Shown here piece by piece: positions 8,054 to 15,899 of a stretch of DNA of 64,000 bases (position 1 is its first letter; each line of letters opens with the position of its first letter). The position numbers and the translations under genes were made by a program. The notes beneath the pieces were generated by a model. The model was not told the origin of the DNA, did no database searches, and saw nothing but the letters and a program-made list of their open reading frames with translations. This stretch comes from Bradyrhizobium sp. CCGB12 (lineage in GTDB: Bacteria > Pseudomonadota > Alphaproteobacteria > Rhizobiales > Xanthobacteraceae), in contig NZ_JANADO010000001.1 of NCBI RefSeq assembly GCF_024199845.1, positions 4,216,001-4,280,000 of the forward strand, given 5' to 3'.

Positions 8054-8114
8054 CATCCTTCGAGGCTCTCCATGGGACGCGTCGCGTCCCATGCCTCGCA
8101 CCTCAGGATGACGG
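8054..8114. repeat. Palindromic repeat, copy 2 (downstream of GIY-YIG gene)
   Basis: This is an inverted copy of the 7650 repeat: CATCCTTCGAGGCTC at the left and TGCCTCGCACCTCAGGATGACGG at the right, around a different hairpin core. Together with copy 1 it brackets the GIY-YIG gene as a long imperfect inverted repeat. It also lies in the gap between the nuclease gene and the convergent TIGR03809 gene and may act as a transcription barrier. Confidence 0.85.
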
Positions 8115-8152
8115 AATTGGAGAGGACGCGGGTCCTTCTCCTGAGCGCCCCG

Positions 8153-8878
8153 CTAGAACGCGTTTCGCAGCAGCGGGTACTTGGCTTCCAGGCCGTCGAG
8201 GCTGAAGGTGAATTCGACGACCCGCTCGGGGGCGGCGACGATTTCGGTTGCGGGCGGAGTGAACTGCTGCAGGAGCGCTGCCAAGGCAGCGGGCGGCCTC
8301 ACAACAGGCGCGGTGAGTGGCGCCATCGCGGCGGGCGTGGCCACCGGCGGCCTCACAACAGGTGCGGTTAGCGGCCCCCTCGCAGCGGGAGCCTTGAGCG
8401 GCGGCATGACGGCAGGGGCGGTGAACGATGCCACCGCGGCGGGTGCCGTCGCCGGCGCCATAGCGGGCGGTACGGAGAGCGGTGCGATCGGGACGTCCGT
8501 GATCTCGGCGAGAACGTCCAGCTTGGGATCGAGCCTGACCGGCACGGCGGTCTCGGGCGCAATGTGGACGGCCTTCGGCTGCACGGTCTGCGCCTGTTGC
8601 TCGCACGGAAACACGCGCGGCATCGTCGCTGGCGACCAGCCGAAGGCAGGCGTGACGCTCGCGGCCGCTGCGGCGACGTCCGCACCGGTTGCAAGCGCCC
8701 GCCAGGTCTGGACTGCGCGCTTGGCTTCCTGGATGTTTTCGAGGAAGGCGATCTCGGAGTGGTAGCGGCGCCAGCGCCCGGTCTCGAACATTTCGGAGAG
8801 ATGTTGCAGCCGTTGCTCGGCGAGAGCGCACCAGCGTGCCGCAATGTCGCGGCTAACGGCCAGGTCGCGACCAGTCAT
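8153..8878 (-). CDS. TIGR03809 family protein
   Basis: The product begins with a conserved domain (RDIAARWCALAEQRLQHLSEMFETGRWRRYHSE) that matches the TIGR03809 family known from Bradyrhizobium and Rhodopseudomonas, of unknown function. It is followed by a long Ala/Pro-rich low-complexity middle with repeated TAPVVRPP units and a conserved C-terminal tail (VEFTFSLDGLEAKYPLLRNAF). The ATG at 8878 is preferred because AAGAGG lies upstream; 8908 is an alternative in the same frame. There is no signal peptide or membrane segment. The family name suggests genomic association with TIGR03808, whose gene is at 6160. Confidence 0.75.
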   Translation of the reverse strand: MTGRDLAVSRDIAARWCALAEQRLQHLSEMFETGRWRRYHSEIAFLENIQEAKRAVQTWRALATGADVAAAAASVTPAFGWSPATMPRVFPCEQQAQTVQPKAVHIAPETAVPVRLDPKLDVLAEITDVPIAPLSVPPAMAPATAPAAVASFTAPAVMPPLKAPAARGPLTAPVVRPPVATPAAMAPLTAPVVRPPAALAALLQQFTPPATEIVAAPERVVEFTFSLDGLEAKYPLLRNAF

Positions 8879-9193
8879 GTCGCGAACAGCCTCTTGGCGA
8901 TGTGTCATGAACCAGCCCGTCAGGAGAAAACACGGACGCGGGGGACGCAACGCACACGAATCAATTTAGACGCGACATGATTATTTTGTGGAAAAGTTTT
9001 GACTTGTCCAGCGACGACACCGCGTTCGTCATCAAACTCCGTACTCGTGCGGAGATTTGCTGTGTTTTCGAGTCAAGCTTCGCACAAGCATAACGGGCCT
9101 GCGGCGTGCCGGGCGAACGATCGCCACCAACACAGGGTGCGATCCTTCAACCGCAAGCTGAACGAGCGCGAGGCTTGAAAAAATCGGATGTCG
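8879..9193. other. Intergenic stretch without a recognised gene
   Basis: The bases upstream of the TIGR03809 gene are AT-richer than their surroundings near 8960-9010 (ATTATTTTGTGGAAAAG), which fits a promoter region. I see no credible coding sequence on either strand; the short reverse reading frame at 9147-9410 runs through repeat DNA and lacks family features. Confidence 0.5.
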
Positions 9194-9300
9194 AGAGCTT
9201 CGGTTCTGATTGAATCAGAACCGAAGCTCTAGATTCTTGTTTTGACGCGTTTTCTTGACGCGAACCGGGTATCCACTTCGCTCGAAAACGCTCTGAAAAG
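9194..9300. repeat. 18-bp perfect dyad joined to a dispersed repeat
   Basis: AGAGCTTCGGTTCTGATT at 9194-9211 and its exact complement at 9213-9230 are separated by a single G. The following bases to about 9300 (TTGACGCGTTTTCTTGACGC, then ACTTCGCTCGAAAACGCTCT) match, from memory, an abundant intergenic repeat of Bradyrhizobium, Nitrobacter and Rhodopseudomonas. It lies downstream of nothing obvious on this strand and about 200 bases after the end of the protease gene. Confidence 0.7.
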
Positions 9301-9304
9301 AAAA

Positions 9305-9334
9305 GACCCGTCCGGGGGGACAACCGGACGGGTC
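9305..9334. terminator. Rho-independent-type hairpin
   Basis: The stem GACCCGTCCGG / CCGGACGGGTC has a short loop. On the reverse strand it is followed by TCTTTTCTTTTC, so it can terminate minus-strand transcription arriving from the sigma/anti-sigma/protease operon that ends at 9495. Confidence 0.65.
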
Positions 9335-9494
9335 GAGCCATATGGGCGCTTGGGGTGGATGGGCGCTCGCGCCTGATATGACCTATGGGGAGGGATGACC
9401 GCTCCCACATAATTTGGTCGTGGCAGCTGGCTGAACGTTCAACGCGGCGCTTGCTTTTTTGAGCTTCGGCCGGCGCGCATCTTTGTCGCAGCCG

Positions 9495-11207
9495 CTATCG
9501 CGCCGCCGGCCTATCCGCTTGAGAAATCGTAGATTTATCGTCTGCGCTCGACAACGAGGGTTGTTCTATCGCGCGTATGCCCGGCTCCTCGCGACGCTTG
9601 CCGGCATCTTCACGTTTTGTTGTACCCGATGCCGCCGCGACTGGCGTCGCGCTGTCGGCGGGAACGGCCATGACCGCGGCAAACGCATCGGCCTCGCCAT
9701 CGCCGAATAGATCATCACGGCCGGGTGAACCGAGGTCGCGCGCAGTCCTCGCCAGGGTCATGCGCAGCGCTTCCGGCTTCAAGGCGTGGTTGCGCTCGAG
9801 CAGCAGCGCCGCGACGCCGGAGACATAGGCGGCCGAGAACGAGGTTCCGGACGTCATCTGATATTTGCCGTCGGGCGCCGGCAGGAAGATGTCGACGCCG
9901 GGGGCTGCGACCGCGATGTGGTTGCCACGGTTGGAGGCGGTAAACAGCCTGTCCTGCTGATCGGTGGCGCTGACCGCGATCACGTTGGGATTGGCGGCGG
10001 GATAGAGCGGCGGCGATTTCGCGCCGGCATTGCCGGCGGCCGCAATCAGCACCAGCCCGCGCGCAGCGGTCGCAGCGATGGCGCGTTCGATCACCGCGTC
10101 CTTCGGACCGGCGAAGCTCATGTTGACGATCTGCGCGCCGTGCTCGGCGGCATGATTCAACGAGCGCAGGATGACGTAGGACGAGCTCTCGGCGCCACCG
10201 GCGGTGCCGCCGAAGGCGCGGATCGCGATGATGCGCGCCTCGGGCGCGCTGCCCATCAGCCGGGCATGCGCCACGATCGCGCCCGCGATACCGGTGCCGT
10301 GAACGTGCGGCCCCTCGGCGCTGCCGAGCGCATCGAAATTGTCGGCGATGGAATTGGCCAGTTCGGGATGGCTGGCATCGATGCCGGAATCGATCACGGC
10401 AACCGTGACGTTGGCGCCGTGCGCCAGCGTATGCGCTTGCGGCAGGCGGAGCTTCGTCAGCGCATATTGCGCAGGATCGCCCTCGCTCAAAGGCGTCGAC
10501 TTCTGGTCCTGGAGCACATATCGGAAGTTCGGCTGGAGCGAGCGCACGCTGCCGTCGGCCGCGAATTCGCGCCGCACCGTCTCGTACGGCCGGCCGTCGG
10601 TGATGCGGAACAGGCCGAAAGTGGCTCCGATCAGGGGGAAATCCTCGGAGGCGATGCGCGTCAGGCCGTGGCGGCGCGCAAGCTCGTCGGCCTCGACGAG
10701 CGACAGCGCACCGTCGATCTCGGCGACGAATTCGTTGGCGAAGCTGCGCAGGTTCACCGCGGCCGGCGCGTTGTTGCGGCGGCCATTGGCGGCGCTTTTC
10801 TTGCCTGATTTTCCACTGCCCTGGCCACCTGCGCTCGACTGCGCCAGGCATTCGCCGCCGGCATCGCGATAGGGTGCGGTGCAGGCCGGATAGAGGTTCG
10901 GCGAATAGCGCGCATAGGGCAGCACCGGCGTCGGCCGCACGCGCGACGTCGTGGTGTGGGGGATGGCCGCGATCGTCCGCGGGCCGCGGTCGACGCTGAC
11001 CGCGCGCGCAGCAATGCTGGGGCTGACACGCGGGGCAATACTTGGAGAGATGGTCGGCGTGCGCGAGGGAACGCTGATCGTGGGCGTGCGCATGATCGCC
11101 TGCGCCCGTGCAACCTCGGCGCCGAGACAGGCTGTGAGCAACAGCGCGGCTCCGACCGACGAAGCGTAGACCCCGGCGCGTCCCCTGTTCTCGGACTTGC
11201 GCGTCAT
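9495..11207 (-). CDS. S8 family (subtilisin-like) serine protease, exported, possible lipoprotein
   Basis: A 570-residue secreted protease. The N-terminus has a signal sequence containing LLLTACLG, a plausible lipobox with Cys27, and an alternative cleavage after ARA. Residues 40-70 form a short repetitive segment (TPTISVPSRTPTISPSIAP). Residues 155-235 look like an I9-type propeptide. The S8 domain follows with Asp273 in AVIDSGID, His303 in HVHGTGIAGA, the oxyanion Asn in AAAGNAG and Ser456 in SGTSFSAAYVSG, so the triad is complete. It starts 16 bases after the anti-sigma gene, in the same operon as an ECF sigma factor. Regulatory proteolysis is inferred from context only. Confidence 0.9.
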   Translation of the reverse strand: MTRKSENRGRAGVYASSVGAALLLTACLGAEVARAQAIMRTPTISVPSRTPTISPSIAPRVSPSIAARAVSVDRGPRTIAAIPHTTTSRVRPTPVLPYARYSPNLYPACTAPYRDAGGECLAQSSAGGQGSGKSGKKSAANGRRNNAPAAVNLRSFANEFVAEIDGALSLVEADELARRHGLTRIASEDFPLIGATFGLFRITDGRPYETVRREFAADGSVRSLQPNFRYVLQDQKSTPLSEGDPAQYALTKLRLPQAHTLAHGANVTVAVIDSGIDASHPELANSIADNFDALGSAEGPHVHGTGIAGAIVAHARLMGSAPEARIIAIRAFGGTAGGAESSSYVILRSLNHAAEHGAQIVNMSFAGPKDAVIERAIAATAARGLVLIAAAGNAGAKSPPLYPAANPNVIAVSATDQQDRLFTASNRGNHIAVAAPGVDIFLPAPDGKYQMTSGTSFSAAYVSGVAALLLERNHALKPEALRMTLARTARDLGSPGRDDLFGDGEADAFAAVMAVPADSATPVAAASGTTKREDAGKRREEPGIRAIEQPSLSSADDKSTISQADRPAAR

Positions 11208-11223
11208 CGGTTCAGCGGCGCGT

Positions 11224-11919
11224 TCAGGGCGTCGCGACGGCCAGATTGACGAACTTCTCGCGCTGGATCTTGCCGAGCAGCGAGGCGAGCTCGTCCTGGC
11301 TCATCGCCTTGTCGAATTGGACGCGGAACATGCCGCCCTTGGTACCGTCGATGATCGAGGCGTGATAGCTGTCGAGCAGCGCGGTGATGTCGGCGACGCG
11401 CGCCTCGGGCGTGAAACGCACCAGCGCGCGCGCCGGCGCGGCCGTGCTGCCAAGTTCGCGTGTGATCGGCGCGCTGGTCGAGAGCGAAGCCGTCTGGAAG
11501 GTGGCCGGCTGGTTCTTCATCATCACGGCGCCGATGATGCCCGCCTGCAGCACGAGTGCGACGGCGCCAAGGCCGGCCGACCAGGCCAGCGTGCGCGGCG
11601 ACAGGCTCGCGAAGAACGTCGAGATGCGCGCCGACAGCGGCAGCGGGCCGGCCACCCGCGCCGGCTCGGCGTCGATTGCGGCGAACAGCGTCTGCATCGC
11701 GCGCGCCGAGGGCGCACCCAGGCTCTCGTTCAGATGGATGGTCTCTTCGTACTCGCCGCGGATCGCGGCATATTGCCTGGCAAGCTCCGGATCGCGCGCC
11801 AGCGCTTCCTCGACGCGGCGGGCATCGCGCGCGTTCAGCGTGCCGGCGGCATGCCACGGCAGCAGCAGTTCAATTTCACTGGGCTCTTGCTCCAGCATCT
11901 TCTTGCTCAAAGCCATCAT
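11224..11919 (-). CDS. Transmembrane anti-sigma factor
   Basis: A 231-residue protein. The N-terminal cytoplasmic part (ELLLPWHAAGTLNARDARRVEEAL) is a typical helical anti-sigma domain but has no HxxxCxxC zinc motif. One membrane helix lies at about residues 112-134. The periplasmic C-terminus (about 165-229) reads RALVRFTPEARVADITALLD, then KGGMFRVQFDKAMSQDELAS, a pattern that resembles the inhibitor-I9 propeptide fold of subtilisins. The ATG overlaps the sigma factor stop by 4 bases. It most likely holds the ECF sigma inactive at the membrane; the release signal is unknown. Confidence 0.85.
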   Translation of the reverse strand: MMALSKKMLEQEPSEIELLLPWHAAGTLNARDARRVEEALARDPELARQYAAIRGEYEETIHLNESLGAPSARAMQTLFAAIDAEPARVAGPLPLSARISTFFASLSPRTLAWSAGLGAVALVLQAGIIGAVMMKNQPATFQTASLSTSAPITRELGSTAAPARALVRFTPEARVADITALLDSYHASIIDGTKGGMFRVQFDKAMSQDELASLLGKIQREKFVNLAVATP

Positions 11920-12485
11920 GGCCAGCCTCGTTCAACGCCGGCTGCCTTCAGCAGTTCGGCCAGTTTCTTGCGCGCGTAGAACAAGCGCGTCTTCACAGTG
12001 TTCTCCGGTATCCCGACGATTTCGGCCACTTCTTCCACGGACTTCTCGTGGTAGTAGACAAGATCGACGATCTCCCGGTGTTCCGGCGAGAGCCCCGTCA
12101 GACACTCCCGCAACGCCGCACTGGTATCTTTCTTCTGCGCCGCCGTTTCCGGATTGTCGGACGTATCCTCGATCGCGTTGGCGGCTTCTTCGTCTAACTC
12201 GAAATCCTTCCTGCGCCGGAGCGCAGACAGGGCCTTGAATCGGGTGATGGCCAGCAGCCAGGTGGAAACGGCGGATCGGCCCTCGAACTTGCCGGCTTGA
12301 CGCCAGACGTCGAGAAATACCTCGCTGATGAGGTCTTCCGCCGCCTGCTCGTCCCGCACGAGCCTCAATCCGAACCTGTAAACCCTGACATGGTGCCGCC
12401 CGTACAGCACCTGCATGGCGAGCCGGTCGCCTTGAGCGATCCTGGCGATCAGGACCTCGTCCGAAGCCGCCTGTGTCACGCTCAA
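11916..12485 (-). CDS. ECF-type RNA polymerase sigma factor
   Basis: A 189-residue sigma-70 family factor with region 2 (VLYGRHHVRVYRFGLRLVRD, then EDLISEVFLDVWRQ and STWLLAITRFKALS) and region 4 (LSPEHREIVDLVYYHEKSVE, then IPENTVKTRLFYARKKLAEL), with no region 3, as in ECF factors. It is followed by its anti-sigma in an ATGA overlap and then by a subtilisin-like protease. It probably controls its own operon, but I could not identify a convincing promoter pair upstream. Confidence 0.95.
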   Translation of the reverse strand: MSVTQAASDEVLIARIAQGDRLAMQVLYGRHHVRVYRFGLRLVRDEQAAEDLISEVFLDVWRQAGKFEGRSAVSTWLLAITRFKALSALRRRKDFELDEEAANAIEDTSDNPETAAQKKDTSAALRECLTGLSPEHREIVDLVYYHEKSVEEVAEIVGIPENTVKTRLFYARKKLAELLKAAGVERGWP

Positions 12486-12924
12486 ATGCCGTCTCGCAAA
12501 GTTGGTCGGGTCGGTGCGACGGACGGTTCGACGGCAGGGACGAAATTCTTCAGGCTACCGCAGTCATACGGAAGCTTGTGTGATCTACCCCACATACGTG
12601 CATTTTCCGTATTCCGCCCGCGGCGGTGGGCCATCTTGGTCCAGATCGGTAGCATAATACTGAAATTTTTCCCCGGCGGAAGGCCGATCCGGCACAGGCG
12701 GCGCGGCCAAGACTGGATCCATAGCAGCCCTGCACGACGTATGTCTCGCAAACCCCCGTTTTGGCTCGACCGTATCGCACCCGATGCCTAATCGCCGGCA
12801 AATCTTCTTGCCGGCCGATATCCCCCTGTTCCGCGCTGCACGGTTCGGATTCGGTTTCGAAGGATACCAAACCTAAAGGCTTGCCACGTAGATTTTTGAG
12901 CTGACATCGACCATTGGCGGGACA
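12486..12924. other. Divergent intergenic region between ECF sigma and diguanylate cyclase genes
   Basis: This 439-base stretch must hold the promoters for the minus-strand sigma operon and the plus-strand GGDEF gene. The AT-rich patch around 12640-12670 (TAGCATAATACTGAAATTTTT) is the best promoter candidate for rightward transcription. Reading frames here on both strands have no family features or ribosome sites and are taken as chance. Confidence 0.5.
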
Positions 12925-14082
12925 ATGACCACGGCCGCGACGTCCTTTCCGGAGAGGAATGCCACTGAAGTCGCGGATCTCGTCCTCGCGCCCGAGGCTA
13001 CCGCGCCCGAAGTCCGCATGCGCCGGGTCCGGCAGCGCCGCCAGATGTATATCGGCCAGGTCGCGAGTTACTCGCTCGGCGCCTCCGTCCTGCTGCTCTA
13101 CGCCTATGACGGCACGATCTCCCTCGACGTCGCCTCGCTGTTCTGGTTCGGCGGGCTCCTGACCATCGGTACGTTCGCCGTGCTGTCGGAGGCTGGCGTC
13201 GGCGACAGGTTCACCGACCATTATCTCACCGTTTTCCAGATCTCGGCGCATATGGCGCTGCAGTTCGTGTTCCTGCTGTCGGTGCCGACCATCGGCGTCA
13301 CCTTCATCAGCGTGCTGTTCCTGATTTTCGCCTTCGGCACGCTGCGCATGACCTCGGCACAGGCGATGCTGACCTGTGCGATCGCGACCTCCGGCCTTGC
13401 CGCGGTCTTCCTCGCGACCGACCTGCCGATTGGCCTACCCGTCGCAACGCGGCTGCAGCGGACCGCCTCCATGCTGTGCTTCGCGCTGGTGATCGGCCAG
13501 TGCGCCTGTCTCGGCCTGTTCGGCGCCACGCTGCGCAAGATCCTGTATCGGCGCAGCATCGAGCTGAAGGCGGCCTATCAGCGCATCGAGGAATTAGCCG
13601 AGCTCGACGAGCTCACCGGTTCCTACAACCGCCGCTGCATCATGCGGCTTCTCGATGCCGCGATCGAAAATTCCCGGCAGGCATCGACGCCTTGCGCGAT
13701 CGCACTGATCGATCTCGACTGGTTCAAGCGCATCAACGACGCTCACGGCCACCCCGTCGGCGACGAGGTGCTGCGCACCTTCGCGATCACCGTTTTCGCC
13801 AACATCCGCCCGGCCGACTGCTTCGGCCGCTACGGCGGCGAGGAATTCCTGCTATTGCTGCCGGGGACCGATCGCGACGCGGCGTCGCGCATGCTCGAGC
13901 GTGTGCGCGGTATCGTCGCCGATCTAGATTGGAGCGCATTCTCTCCCGGCATGCGCGTGACCATTTCCGCAGGCGTCGTGACGCTGCGCGACGTTGATAC
14001 TGCCGACACGTTTCTCGCGCGCGCCGACAGCGCGCTCTATTCCGCCAAGGCGCAAGGGCGCAACCGCATTGCAACGAGTTGA
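12925..14082 (+). CDS. Membrane diguanylate cyclase (GGDEF) with inhibitory site
   Basis: A 385-residue protein that makes the second messenger c-di-GMP from GTP. The N-terminal half has about six hydrophobic segments (residues 43-200), probably a membrane sensor. The C-terminal GGDEF domain begins near ELAELDELTGSYNRRCI. The active site is GGEEF (304-308), and RPAD at 295-298 stands exactly five residues ahead, which is the product-inhibition I-site. The metal-binding LIDLDWFKRIND is intact, so it should be an active, feedback-controlled cyclase. It overlaps or nearly abuts the DUF2336 gene downstream, suggesting co-expression. Confidence 0.93.
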   Translation: MTTAATSFPERNATEVADLVLAPEATAPEVRMRRVRQRRQMYIGQVASYSLGASVLLLYAYDGTISLDVASLFWFGGLLTIGTFAVLSEAGVGDRFTDHYLTVFQISAHMALQFVFLLSVPTIGVTFISVLFLIFAFGTLRMTSAQAMLTCAIATSGLAAVFLATDLPIGLPVATRLQRTASMLCFALVIGQCACLGLFGATLRKILYRRSIELKAAYQRIEELAELDELTGSYNRRCIMRLLDAAIENSRQASTPCAIALIDLDWFKRINDAHGHPVGDEVLRTFAITVFANIRPADCFGRYGGEEFLLLLPGTDRDAASRMLERVRGIVADLDWSAFSPGMRVTISAGVVTLRDVDTADTFLARADSALYSAKAQGRNRIATS

Positions 14083-14144
14083 CCAATTCATTTTCTCCGG
14101 CACGTGAGAAGTCGTCGCCGGACAGAACGCTCCAGGACAGGGCA

Positions 14145-15248
14145 ATGATATTGAAATCCGTAAAACCATCCGAGAATTTGCTTGAGGAACTGCAGTCCGC
14201 GCTCTCGCACGGCACCGTTGCGCGCCGGGTCGAGACGCTGCGCCGCGTCACCGATCTCTTCGTCGGCAACGCGATGGATTATTCCGACGACCACATCCGC
14301 GTGTTCGACGACGTATTCCAGTGCCTGATCGAGCAGATCGAGACATCGGCCAGGGCGCTGCTCGCCGACCGCCTCGCACCGATCGCGGCCGCGCCGCCAA
14401 AGATCATCCGCACGCTGGCGCTCGACGAGGTGATCGAGGTCTCCGGGCCCGTGCTGTCGAAATCGGAACGGCTGGACGAGGCGACCCTGATCGAGGTCGC
14501 ACGCACCAGAGGCCAGGCGCATCTGAAGGCGATTTCGCTGCGACGGGTGCTGTCGGAGGCGCTCACCGACGTGCTGATGATGCGCGGCAACGAGGACGTG
14601 GTGCAGTCGACCGTCAGCAATCCGGGCGCGCGCCTCTCCGAGGGAAGTCTCACCGATCTCGTCACCCGCGCCGAACGCGACGACGACCTCGCCACCTGCA
14701 TCGGCTTGCGGCCCGACCTGCCGCGTCATCACTATTTGAAGCTGGTCGCGAAAGCCTCCTTGAGCGTGCGCAGGAAGCTCGAGGCCGCACACCCCGAGCT
14801 TGCGGACGAAGTGTCGAGCGTGGTCCAGGAAGCGGCTCAGCGGGTCCGCGCCGCCGCCACGACCAGGCAGACCGAGATGGCGCGCGCGCTGGTGAAGTCG
14901 CTGCACGAGGACGGCCGCCTCAACGAGCTCCAGGTCACCACCTTCGCCGAGCAGGGCAAGTTCGACGAGACCAATGCGGGGCTCGCCGCGCTCGCGGGCG
15001 TCGCGGTCGAGACCGCCGAGTCCATGATGATCGAGAGCCGGACCGAGGGCGTGATGATCCTCGCCAAGGTCGCGGGAATGTCGTGGCCGAGCGTGCGCGC
15101 GATCATCGCCATGCGCGAGAAGCTCTCCGGCGGCTCGCAGACCGACATGCTGACACAGCGCGACACCTACGAGGCCCTGCGCTCGTCGACCGCGCAGCAG
15201 GTGCTGCGCTTCCACCGCATGCAGCAGAACCCGACGCCGGCGACGTGA
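14145..15248 (+). CDS. DUF2336 domain-containing protein
   Basis: A 367-residue helical protein. The N-terminal portion (HGTVARRVETLRRVTDLFVG) and the HEAT-like repeated helices that follow are typical of DUF2336 proteins, a family known mainly from alphaproteobacteria and without an established function. ATG at 14145 has AGGACAGGG just upstream and begins MILKSVKPSENLLEELQSAL; an alternative ATG at 14079 overlaps the stop of the GGDEF gene by 4 bases and would add 22 residues of low complexity. Adjacency to a diguanylate cyclase hints at a role in c-di-GMP signalling, as inference only. Confidence 0.8.
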   Translation: MILKSVKPSENLLEELQSALSHGTVARRVETLRRVTDLFVGNAMDYSDDHIRVFDDVFQCLIEQIETSARALLADRLAPIAAAPPKIIRTLALDEVIEVSGPVLSKSERLDEATLIEVARTRGQAHLKAISLRRVLSEALTDVLMMRGNEDVVQSTVSNPGARLSEGSLTDLVTRAERDDDLATCIGLRPDLPRHHYLKLVAKASLSVRRKLEAAHPELADEVSSVVQEAAQRVRAAATTRQTEMARALVKSLHEDGRLNELQVTTFAEQGKFDETNAGLAALAGVAVETAESMMIESRTEGVMILAKVAGMSWPSVRAIIAMREKLSGGSQTDMLTQRDTYEALRSSTAQQVLRFHRMQQNPTPAT

Positions 15249-15258
15249 CGCCCGACAA

Positions 15259-15897
15259 CTAGTAGCGCAGGACCCTGGAGCCGACCGCGGCGCCGATCGC
15301 GGTCACTACCGCGGTCGCGATCGTGTACCAGGTCGCGACGAACAGCGGGGAATCGTCCGTGCAATGCGAGGCGTAGAGCGTCGCGGCGAGCCCGGCCGAA
15401 ACCAAACCGGCGAGCGCGCCGGCGAGCGCGGGGCGCGTCGGCGCACCGTGGCGCAGGCCGAACATCGCCCCCGCAAGCAGCGGCAGCGACATCGCGGGGA
15501 TCGCGAACAGGCATACCCTGGAGTTCTTGCCCATCAAGCGCATCGTCATCGGCATCGCCGGCGCCATCATCGCCTCACTGCCGATCGCCACGACAAGCAG
15601 TCCGACGGGGAGCAGCAAGAGCCAGCCCCAGCCGCGCAGCAGGGCTTCGGGACGCGACAGATGCAGGCTGACGATGATGGCGGGGATCGCGAGCGAGAGC
15701 GTCACCGCGAACTTCATGTCGAAGAACGGATTGCCCATCGCGCTCATCACGTCCGGCCGCACGCCGAGGAAGGTCGCGAAGATCAGGATCGACAGGGGCG
15801 CAGCCACCAGCAGCGCCATGGTCAGCACGGCGCCGACGCGCGGCGCGCGATGGACGTTGTCGGCCGCGAGCGAGCGAATGAGTTGATCGGTATCCAT
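15259..15897 (-). CDS. nrsF: NrsF-type (DUF1109) anti-sigma membrane protein
   Basis: A 212-residue protein with six predicted membrane helices after a short cytoplasmic N-terminus (MDTDQLIRSLAADNVHRAP). This is the architecture of NrsF, the negative regulator of sigma-F in Caulobacter. Family members often carry two conserved cysteines needed for signal response; Cys residues are visible in NSRVCLFAIP and YASHCTDDSP. It starts 2 bases after the stop of the sigma factor gene, so the pair is one operon. The start at 15897 is the first ATG in frame after the sigma stop; a longer open frame to 16425 overlaps the sigma gene and is rejected. Confidence 0.88.
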   Translation of the reverse strand: MDTDQLIRSLAADNVHRAPRVGAVLTMALLVAAPLSILIFATFLGVRPDVMSAMGNPFFDMKFAVTLSLAIPAIIVSLHLSRPEALLRGWGWLLLLPVGLLVVAIGSEAMMAPAMPMTMRLMGKNSRVCLFAIPAMSLPLLAGAMFGLRHGAPTRPALAGALAGLVSAGLAATLYASHCTDDSPLFVATWYTIATAVVTAIGAAVGSRVLRY

Positions 15898-15899
15898 GA

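Noticed and set aside
9147..9410. 87-codon minus-strand frame in the gap before the protease gene
   Set aside because: It runs through a dispersed repeat and a terminator hairpin, with no homology features.
12486..12600. Possible ECF promoter before the sigma gene at 12485
   Set aside because: Several GTC and AAC triplets are present but no pair with suitable spacing and quality could be singled out.
12482..12751. 89-codon minus-strand frame upstream of the ECF sigma gene
   Set aside because: No ribosome site, irregular composition, and it occupies the expected promoter region.
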